The position numbers were made by a program, and so were the translations under genes. From positions 248,001 through 312,000 of the forward strand of contig CBDCSK010000009.1 of NCBI GenBank assembly GCA_965221605.1: DNA of 64,000 nucleotides, in the 5' to 3' direction. The stretch is from Aldehydirespirator sp965221605. GTDB taxonomy: Bacteria > Actinomycetota > Acidimicrobiia > Acidimicrobiales > Aldehydirespiratoraceae. Shown one piece after another: positions 33,899 through 44,082 of this stretch (the stretch's first letter is position 1; every line of letters begins with the position of its first letter). The notes beneath the pieces are model-generated. The model was given only the letters and a program-made list of their open reading frames with translations, did not search any database and was not told the origin of the DNA.

Positions 33899-35853
33899 TC
33901 AAGCGCACCACTCAATGAAGGGGAGATCATCCCGTGCCTGGGGCAGGACGATCTCGATGCCGGAGACGCTCGCCCCATCGACCACGACAGGTGTCGCTGA
34001 CTCGCGGACGGTGGTGAACCCGTTGGGGCCGTACCATCCGACGAGCGTGCAGTCCTCACCCGTGTTCACCCAGATTTCTAAGGCGAAGGACCCATCGGGG
34101 ACCGCGATAGCGAATGTGCCGTCTGGCTGTGTCTCGCTGTAGCCGCCGTGGCTTTCATCGTCGCTCCGGGCCGATAGCCCGATTCCCTCGAGGGGTGTTC
34201 CGTCAGGCCCCAGCAGCACACCTTGGATCCGGCTGTTGTCACGGGCCCCGGATGTGGCGCTGTGACATGATGAGGTGACAGTCGCATCGCCGAACACGTC
34301 TTGGATGAGACCGGCAAGGGCCGGGTCATATGCCTGCAGTTCTTCTCGGGTGTCGATCTGGTTGTGTATGAACCCTGGAGGATCGTTCAGATCGAACCAG
34401 GACTGAACTCCCTCAGCCCAATACTCCCCTGCGTTGGCCGCGGCGTAGGTGTTTTCCCAGAGTCCTGCAGCCATGGCCTGCTCGTAGGCGGTGGCGAGAC
34501 GCGAGTCGAAGTTGCTCCCGGGCTGCCGCGCGGCCCCGGCGAAGTGAACGGCGTGGGCGAACTCATGAACGGTGATGTCCTCATGAGGGAAGAGGTCGTC
34601 GCTGTAGCAAAGGAGGTTCTCCTCCGCGATCACGACCACCGGATCAGCAAAGAAGCCGCCCCCCTTGGTGCGGTCGTCCCAGGAACTGCTGGAATCGGAG
34701 AACTCGGGAAGGCCGGAGGCCACCGAGGCACGGGCCATGATGGCGACTCTCACACCGTGGTTTGCCATGGCGGATCTCGGCGATAACCGGTGCGAGAGCA
34801 TCTCGGTGACGATGTCTCTGGCACGGTACAGCGCCGCATCCGGCACAGCAGCGGAAGACACGACGGGTATGCCGCCGGCGTCCAGGTACTTGTCGTAGAA
34901 CCGGGACAAACCGAGCGTGGCAGGAGGACCGTCCGACGGCTTGCGCCCGGCTCGGCCCAGGGCGCGGTGGATGAAGGTGGCCATCTGGGCGCGGCTGGTG
35001 TCGGCTTCGGGGGCAGTAGCGGGTGCCGTCGCCGCACCCGGCGGTGACCCCCGACGCGGCCAGCCTGGCCACGTCGGCCGCGTACCAGGCGCCCGCGGGC
35101 ACGTCGCTGAACCCCGGATCGGCGCCATCGGCGAGATCGAACGCCCGCGACAGGAACACCGCCATCTGGGCGCGGCTCACCGTCTCGTCGGGGCAGAACC
35201 CCGAACCGTCGCCGCAGCCCGAGGTCACCCCCAACTCGGCCATCCGCTCGACGAACGGAGCATGGAACCCCGAGGCGTCCACGTCATCGAAGCGCGGCCG
35301 CGTCACCGCGGCCGGGTCGGCGCCATCGAGGATCCGCACCATCCCACACCGCCATCGTCTTGCGGTCCACCGGCGCGTCCGGGCAGAACGACCCCGCCGC
35401 GCAGTCGGTGCCCGCGAACACCCCGTCAGCAGCCAGCAACGCCACCGCCTCGCTGAAATAGCGATCCGAGGCCACATCGCTGTAGCTGCCCGACGGGACC
35501 CCGACAGCAGGCGGCACCGTCGTCGTGGTCGTGGTCGTGGTCGTCGTGGTGGTCGTGGTCGTCGTCGTCGTGGTCGTTGTCGTCGGGGGTCCCGCGGCCT
35601 CGATTATCCAGTTGCCGTCGGCTTGCTTGGAGGCCTTGAAGTGGTAGGTGACGCCGTTGATGGTGGCGCCGAGGGCGTTGATGCCGGTTCCGGCCGTGAA
35701 GAAGATGAAGTGCCCGCGGCCGGACGCGTCGACCCAGAACTCCTGGCTCGTGCCCGGGTAGGTGCACCTCTCACCCGGCGCCACCACCAGCCCGACATAG
35801 CAGTCGCCGCCGGACTGCGCAGCCACCGCGACAGCCGACACCGCCGCGAGCAC
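33899..35853 (-). CDS. Secreted SLH-repeat metallopeptidase with Thr linker (two frameshifts)
   Basis: Three frames combine to about 650 residues once one extra G near 35345 and one extra C near 35020 are removed. Order: hydrophobic N-terminus typical of secretion, a beta domain (GDCYVGLVVAPGERCTYPG), a run of about 23 Thr, three S-layer-homology-like repeats (SGCGDGSGFCPDETVSRAQM and relatives), a zinc peptidase core with VHEFAHAVHF, then a carboxypeptidase-regulatory-like beta domain (LLGPDGTPLEGIGL). It should be a cell-surface protein anchored by the repeats. The HExxH-type motif supports proteolysis; its substrate is unknown. The exact start is uncertain. Confidence 0.7.
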
Positions 35854-36003
35854 CGCAACGGCAGCAGCGGCCGCCGCGAACCGGCGAACCGCTACAACCG
35901 CGCTCCAAGCAACCCCGGATCCGGCCCGGCGCCCCGCAGCGCACCTCCCCCGGCCGCCGTCAGGATCGACAACGCCCCCCCCCGGCGGTGGCGGGTCATC
36001 GAA

Positions 36004-36062
36004 ATGGGCATCGGGGAAATGGGCATCGGGTCCGCTCCTGGGGTCGGGTCGTCAGACCTTAC
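36004..36062 (+). pseudogene. 5' part of LysM gene interrupted by IS1380
   Basis: The frame from ATG at 36004 runs MGIGEMGIGSAPGVGSSDL to the IS insertion point, and continues in the same frame in the LysM fragment beyond the IS if the element and one copy of the CTTAC duplication are removed. The first 30 bases (36001-36030) are two copies of a 15-base tandem repeat. Coding status of this part is inferred only from frame continuity. Confidence 0.4.
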
Positions 36063-37684
36063 CCTGGATCCACCGGCGCGGTGAGGTTTGTGGGGTTGGC
36101 GCGTCCAACCGGAAAGGCCTCCTGACATGGGAGAATGCTGTTTGAGTCAACAGTGATTCTGGCCATGTGAGGAGGCACTTCCTGTGAGCAGCGTAGCGGG
36201 TGGTATCGACGGGATCGAGGCGGTGTTCGACGACGCTTCGCTGGTGGCCGATGCGGGGCTGCTGTTGGCGGGCACGGTGATGGGCCGGCTGGGTTTGGAG
36301 GCGCTCATCGACGATGCGGTGCGCCCGCCCGCGGCGGGCCGTGGGTCCGGGGCGAAGGCGCTGTCGGTGGTGGCGTCGATGCTGGTGGGCGGCTCGTTCA
36401 TCGGCGACGCCGACAGGCTGCGGGCCGGGTCCGCTTCGGCGGTGCTGGGCTTTGAGCCTGCGGCGCCGTCGACGTTGGGGGACGTGGCTGCGGTCCTTCA
36501 CCTGGGGCCATGTGCGCCAGTTCGACCGCGCCCTGGAGCTGGCGCTCAGCCGGGCGTGGTCTTCGGGCGCGGCGCCGGCAGCGGCGGAGATGACGGTGGA
36601 TCTGGACTCCACGGTCTGTGAGGTCCACGGCAAGTCCAAGCAGGGCGCGGCCTACGGCCACACCAAGGTTTGGGGCTACCACCCGCTGGCGGCGACCCGG
36701 GACGACACCGGCGAGGTGCTCCACGCCAGGATGCGGTCGGGGTCCTCCCAGCGCGGCCATGTCCGCTTCGCCGCGGAGACCCTGGCCCGCCTCGGACGCC
36801 TCGCGCCGGGCACGAAGCTCACCGTGCGCGCCGACGCCGGGTTCTTCTCCTACGCGCTGATCGCAAAGCTCGACACGTACAAGGCCCGCTGGTCGGTCAC
36901 GATCCCACAGAACGCCAAAGTCAAAGCAGCCATCGACGGCATCGACGAGACCGCCTGGACGCCGATCGCCTACCCCGACGGGGAAGCCCAGGTCGCCGAG
37001 TGCGCCATCACAACGAGCCGCCGCGACCCCTGTGGCCCCCGAAAGCTGCGCCTCGTGGTGCGCCGCACCCGACTCCCAGAAGGCCCCCAACGCGAGCTGT
37101 GGCCCGACTGGCGCCACCACGCGTTCATCACGAACAGAGACGACCTCGACACCGAAACCGCCGACGCCTACCACCGCGGCCACGCCCGAGTCGAGCTCGC
37201 CATCAGAGACCTCAAAGACAACGGCCTCGCCCCACTGCCCCTCCGGAAGGTTCTTCGCCAACGCCGCCCACCTCGCCTGCGCCGTGCTGGCCCACAACCT
37301 CACCCGCTGGACCGCACGACTCGGACACACACAGCACCCCGAACGGCTCACCGCAGCCGCCACCGTCCGCCGGCGGCTGCTCGCCGTGCCCGGACGCCTC
37401 GTCAACCACAGCCACCGACACAAACTCCGCCTCCCGCTCAACTGGCCCTGGGCACACCAATTCACCGCCGCGCTCACACACACCCGCAACCTCCCCCAAC
37501 TCATCTGAACCCCCAGCCCCGGGCCCGGCGCCACCCAGAACACACCCCCTGAGCGCCACAAACCAGCCCAGTCCCAACCGCCGGCCCAACACGCCCCAAC
37601 AACACCCGCCGCACCCCAACCAGCCAAACACCCCCACAAACACCCCGACCAGCCCACCCCGACCAGCCCATCGGTGGATTCAGG
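36063..37684. mobile_element. IS1380-family insertion sequence
   Basis: A complete 1622-base element. Terminal inverted repeats match at 12 of 13 positions: CCTGGATCCACCG at 36063-36075 and CGGTGGATTCAGG at 37672-37684. An exact 5-base target duplication, CTTAC, flanks it at 36058-36062 and 37685-37689. It carries one transposase gene. Size, terminal sequence and duplication length suit the IS1380 family. Confidence 0.9.
36184..37508 (+). CDS. IS1380 transposase (two frameshifts)
   Basis: A DDE transposase of about 440 residues read in three frames: MSSVAGGIDGIEAVFDDAS onward, then RSFTWGHVRQFDRAL to RDLKDNGLA, then HCPSGRFFANAAHLACAV to the end. The changes lie in a G run near 36480 and a C run near 37230; removing one base at each restores a single frame. 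VDLDSTVCEVHGKSKQGA, RADAGFF and the late RVELAIRDLKDNGLAHCPSG carry the catalytic acidic residues of IS1380 transposases. If the insertions are real, the transposase is inactive. Confidence 0.85.
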
Positions 37685-38080
37685 CTTACGCGCCGACGAC
37701 GAGCCGGGCAAGCCGCTGCGGGGCAAGCCGCTGCGGGGCACGTCCGCCGCCGGGGTCCTCGTGTCTTCGCCAAGTTGGGCGTCAGCTACCAGCAGGCCCT
37801 GGCCGACTACATCGCCGAGGACCTCGCCGGCCGGGTCACCGCAGCCGCCTACCCGCCCGGTGGCGACGACCGGATCACGACGGTCGAGCCGGAACCGGTC
37901 ACGGTCACCGTGCAGCCCGGCGACACCCTGAGGGGGCTCGCCCGGACCCACCTCGGAGCCGGCGAGCGCTGGAAGGAGATCTTCGATCTCAACGCAGGCA
38001 GGGTCCAGGCCGACGGCCGCACTCTGCGCGACCCGAACCTGATCCTGGTCGGCTGGGTGCTGGAGCTGCCCGCCTGCTGA
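37685..38080 (+). pseudogene. 3' part of LysM-domain gene interrupted by IS1380
   Basis: The clear coding part (GVSYQQALADYIAEDLAGRV, from about 37775) leads to a LysM module: VTVQPGDTLRGLARTHLGAGERWKEIFDLNAG, near residues 50-95 of this part, binding glycan or serving as a wall anchor. The frame stays open back to the IS edge at 37685 through a basic, Ala-rich stretch containing a 15-base tandem repeat (37707-37738 region). Without the IS, it joins the frame at 36004 to give a protein of about 150 residues. Internal TTG initiation at 37775 could still give a short LysM protein. Confidence 0.6.
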
Positions 38081-38130
38081 CGACACTGCACAGCGGCAGC
38101 CGCGTTGCGGAGGCCGCCCCAGCCTGGGTG

Positions 38131-39898
38131 TCAGGTGTAGTCCTGGTACTTCTCCAGGTAGCGGACCGGGCGGCTCAGGGCGTCCTTGCGGAACGGGTCG
38201 CCCAGTTCCTTGGTGCACATGGCCTCGATGACGGTGGTGCGACCCCCGTTCATCTGGGCGTCGACGGCTGCGGTCAGGGCCGGGCCGACGTCCTCTAGCT
38301 GGTGGACCCGCACGCCGTCGGCACCCATGGCCCGAGCCACCTCCGACCAGTCCTCACCGCCGTCGAGCTCGCCGGCCACGAAGCGGCGCCCGTAGAAGTC
38401 GACCTGGTTCTTCTTCTCGGCGCCCCACTGGCGGTTGTGGAACACCACCGCAGTGACCGGGATGTCGTGGCGGACCGCGGTCATGATCTCCACCATGCTC
38501 ATGGCCCAGGCCCCGTCGCCGGCGTAGGCCACCGCGGGACGGTCGGGGGCGGCCTTCTTGGCTCCGATGATGGTGGGCAGGGCGTAGCCGCAGTTCCCCC
38601 AGCTCATGGCGGCGAAGAACGACCGGGGCTCCTCGAAGCGCAGGTAGCTGTTGGACACCGAGTTGATGTTGCCGATGTCGGTCGACACCATCACCCGCTC
38701 GGGCATGGCCTTCTCCAGCTCCCGCAATACCTGGCGGGGGTGCATCCAGTCGTCGGTTTCGGCCGCGGCCTGCTTGATCATGTCCACGCTGAAGTCGTCG
38801 GTCTCCTCGGTCCAGTCGTCGAGCTCGGCCTCCCAGTCGGCCTTGCCTGCCGCGACGTCGGCGGCGCGAGCGACCCGCGTCGCGTCGCAGGCCAGCTCCC
38901 GGCCGGCCAGGCGGGCCGACAGCGCGGCCGCGGCCGCGCCGGCGTCGCCGCAGATGCCCACGTCTATGCGCTTGACCAGGCCGAGCATCTTGGAGTCGGC
39001 GTCCACCTGGATGACCTTGGCCCCGGTCGGCCAGTAGTCGAATCCGTGCTGGGGCAAGGTGCCGAAGGGTCCGAGGCGGGTCCCGAGGGCCAGCACCACA
39101 TCGGCTCGGGAGATGAGCCGCATGGCGGCCTTGGAGCCCTGGTACCCGAGGGGCCCGCACCACAGCGGGTGCGAGGCCGGGAACGAGTCGTTGTGCAGGT
39201 AGCTGTTGACCACCGGGCACCCGAGGCGCTCGGCCAAGGCCACCGTCTCGGCCGTGGCGTCGCCCATCACCACGCCGCCGCCGGAAATCATCACCGGGAA
39301 GGATGCGGTGGCCAGAAGCTCGGCGGCCTCGTTGAGGGTGCGGTCGCCGCCGGGTCCCCGGTCGAGGCGCTGGGGCTGGGGGATCTCGATGTCGATGTCG
39401 CCGTAGAAGCGGTCGCGGGGGATGTTGAGCTGGGTGGGCCCCATCTCCGACAGGGCCCGGTCGAAGCAGCGGCCGGTGAGCTCGGCCATGCGATGCTCGT
39501 TGTTGACGTGGCCCTGGTACTTGGTGAACTCCTCGAACATCGGCAGCTGGTTGGCCTCCTGGAAGCCGCCGAGGCCGATGCCCATCGTCCCGGCCTCGGG
39601 CGTGACGATCACCACTGGACTGTGGGCCCAGAATGCGGCCGCGACGGCGGTGACGCAGTTGGAGATGCCGGGGCCGTTCTGGCCGATCACCACACCGTGA
39701 CGGCCTGACACCCGCGAGAACCCGTCGGCCATGTGGGCCGCGCCCTGCTCGTGGACCACCGGCACCAGCTCGATGCCGGCCGGGCTCGAAGATGTCCATG
39801 GCGTCCATGAACGCGCTGCCCATGATGCCGAAGATGGTGTCCACGCCATGGGCGACCATCGTCTCCACGAACGCCTCGCTGGGGGTCATGCGGGTCAT
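38131..39898 (-). CDS. xsc: Sulfoacetaldehyde acetyltransferase (one frameshift)
   Basis: The start MTRMTPSEAFVETMVAHGV to MDIFEP and the continuation AGIELVPVVHEQGAAHMAD are in different frames; one extra base in the CCCGGCCGG run near 39780 explains it. Corrected length is 588 residues, as in Xsc. ThDP-binding GDGAWAMSM near residue 460, NGPGISNCVTAVAAAFWAHSP, and GPTQLNIPRDRFYG are characteristic of Xsc rather than acetolactate synthase. The enzyme forms acetyl phosphate and sulfite from sulfoacetaldehyde in taurine/sulfonate breakdown. No pta, taurine transporter or sulfite gene is beside it. Confidence 0.85.
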
Positions 39899-40015
39899 GT
39901 CTGCAACCTCCATCGGCCAGTTCGCCCGCTCACGGGCGGCGAGCGGATGTTAGAGCCTATAACTGATCCTCTATACCCCGCATGCCCAGCTTCCTGGACT
40001 CAGGCGTGAGCACAT

Positions 40016-40494
40016 CTATCGCCGCGCCTGTGCAGCCTGAATGTCCGCGGGCCATTGACTCTTGATGTAGGCCAGAACGGCCCAGATGTCAGCGTCGTCG
40101 AGTTCATCGGCGAAACCACGCATGTCGCTCTTGTAGTCTTCCCCGGCGACGACTTCGGTTCCCCATTTGGTCACTTCGAACAGGTGGACGTCGCTGTGAT
40201 GCCAAGTGTGTCCGGTCTCGTCGTGGGGAGGGGCGGGAAGGGTCCCATCGGCCTTCCTCTGCCTCCAGTTCGGCTGTCCTTCCAGGCTCACACCGTGACA
40301 TGAGGCGCAGGACTCCGCGTAGACCGCGGATCCCCGAGCGACAAGCTCGGGATCCGAGGCGTCGGCTCTGCCGGAATGGGACAACTCTTCAGTCCCGTCC
40401 AAGAGCACGGACCAGGCCGCAATCAGGGCGGCCGCGACCACGACCAGCACGATGACGGTGGAGGTCGGGACGCGTCCCTCGCGCCTCCTGGAGG

Positions 40495-40498
<4 letters not shown>
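40016..40498 (-). CDS. Membrane-anchored c-type cytochrome
   Basis: 160 residues: a basic lead, one membrane helix near 12-33 (STVIVLVVVAAALIAAWSVL), then a cytochrome c domain with the haem motif CASCH near residue 66 and a distal Met candidate in SDMRGFADEL near 124. It faces outside the membrane and would carry electrons. Its GTG start overlaps the stop of the copper ATPase by GTGA, so the two are co-expressed. Confidence 0.88.
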
Positions 40499-42642
<2,144 letters not shown>

Positions 42643-42871
42643 ACTCTCAAGACTACGCCCGCCGCCACGAACTGAAGCCCCGCTCAGTTGTACTTGACCC
42701 CCCCCGGAGCGGCGCAAACACTGGGTGGACGGCCGTGTCGGCGGACCCAGTCTCCACATGCGTGCTTGAATCGTATTCGGCAGACCGGGCGGGTATGCGC
42801 CACGGCTGCGGCTAGGGCGGGTCAGGCAAGCCGCAGGCGCCGGTCGTCGCTGCCCCGCAGGCCTCCTGCGG

Positions 42872-44074
42872 TCAAGGTCGGCCCATTCGTGCGGATTGTG
42901 GATCGAGATGGAACCGGACCCTCACGAAGCTGCTGTCGCGATCGTGCTCGATCTCGGGCTCGCTGCCGTTGAAGTCCAGCATCGCTTGCCGCATGACCGG
43001 CCACCCGCGACCCCGTCGCTCCATGAAGCCGAGCGCGAGCAGGTAGTTCGCCAGGGACTCGTTCCGGGACCGAGCGCGCCCCCCTGCACGCACACTGTCC
43101 GCAGTCATGTGATTCGGCAGCGTGCCCGGACTCGTCATCTCGACGCGCCCCGCGAACACGTCGAGCTGGATTTTCGAGCCCGTGATCGCATAGTCGCGGT
43201 GAGCCACCGCGTTGACCAGCGCCTCCCGCAGGGCCGGCAGCGGCAGCAGCAGCCGGTCCTGTCGCCGCAGCCCGCGGTAGGTCTCAAGCCTCGTCAGCCC
43301 CGAGAACCATCCGAGGGCACGCTCAACCTGCTCTCCGAGACGCCCCTTCGCCTCCGCGACCTGGAGCACGCGGTCGGCGCGCCCGTCCCCGTCGTAGGCG
43401 ACGCACTCGACGAAGAAGCTCTGCGTCTGCGGATACGCCTGCGGCGTTATGCCGAATGCGAGCAGCCCGTACAGCGTCGGTTGCAGACTGCCGCCTATCT
43501 CCGCGGCCGCGCCGCGGTTGCGCAGGTCGTCGAATGTGTCCGGTTGCGGGTCGCGGTCGGTGTCAATCCCCAGCGATTGCAGGTACGAGCGGAAGGCCTC
43601 TGTGTCGAGCTCGGAGACGGACGCGGCCCCGACGGCCCGTTCCTCGGTCAGGATGTAGCCGAAGGTGTTGTAGAGATCCTGCAACTCGGTCGGTGAGGGC
43701 TCGACGCTGCTACGGCCGCGGCGCACCCAGACCCGGCCGTCGTATCGCATGGGCTCGAAGCCGCGTTGGCGGGGCACCTCCAGCCAGTGCACCCAGCCGT
43801 TCGGGTCTTCGTGACGGCCGAGGCGGGCACTGACAGGTGAACTGCACCCGGACTGCAAGAACGATGTGAGCCGTTCCTGCATCTGCGCGCTGTCCTCTGC
43901 GACGCCGACGATCTCCTGGTTGTCGCTGATCCCCAACACAACCAGGCCGCCCTCGGTGTTGGCGAACGCGCAGATCGTCCTGCCGACTGCGGAGCGGTCC
44001 CTGAAGTGGCGCTTGAACTCGGTGCGTTCGTCCTCCCCGGCGGCGACCCGGTCAAGCACCTCGGTCCATTCCAT
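42872..44074 (-). CDS. AlbA_2 (Schlafen-like) domain protein with HATPase_4
   Basis: 400 residues. The N-terminal AlbA_2 domain is seen as ERTEFKRHF near residue 15 and ICAFANTEGGLVVLGISDN near 35-53. A middle helical region follows, and the C-terminal half has LREALVNAVAHRDY near 283, the N box of the divergent HATPase_4 family, and RGRGWPVMRQAM. Such proteins are often called transcriptional regulators, but Schlafen-related AlbA_2 domains may act on RNA. It is eight bases downstream of the PHP-SMC ATPase gene, so the two form an operon. Confidence 0.8.
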   Translation of the reverse strand: MEWTEVLDRVAAGEDERTEFKRHFRDRSAVGRTICAFANTEGGLVVLGISDNQEIVGVAEDSAQMQERLTSFLQSGCSSPVSARLGRHEDPNGWVHWLEVPRQRGFEPMRYDGRVWVRRGRSSVEPSPTELQDLYNTFGYILTEERAVGAASVSELDTEAFRSYLQSLGIDTDRDPQPDTFDDLRNRGAAAEIGGSLQPTLYGLLAFGITPQAYPQTQSFFVECVAYDGDGRADRVLQVAEAKGRLGEQVERALGWFSGLTRLETYRGLRRQDRLLLPLPALREALVNAVAHRDYAITGSKIQLDVFAGRVEMTSPGTLPNHMTADSVRAGGRARSRNESLANYLLALGFMERRGRGWPVMRQAMLDFNGSEPEIEHDRDSSFVRVRFHLDPQSARMGRP

Positions 44075-44082
44075 GGCCGCGC

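Noticed and set aside
35515..35585. Trinucleotide GTC/GTG repeats resembling a short array
   Set aside because: They encode the poly-Thr spacer of the surface peptidase; no spacers or uniform repeats as in CRISPR.
35023..36084. Plus-strand 353-codon frame opposite the SLH protein
   Set aside because: Low-complexity Arg-rich translation antisense to SLH repeats. Only its last codons (from 36004) are considered, as the 5' part of the LysM gene.
36184..37508. Programmed frameshifting in the IS1380 transposase
   Set aside because: IS1380 transposases are single-frame, and both shifts are single-base insertions like those in neighbouring non-IS genes.
36398..38218. Minus-strand 606-codon frame across the IS1380 and LysM region
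   Set aside because: Antisense to the transposase, which has clear catalytic motifs and inverted ends.
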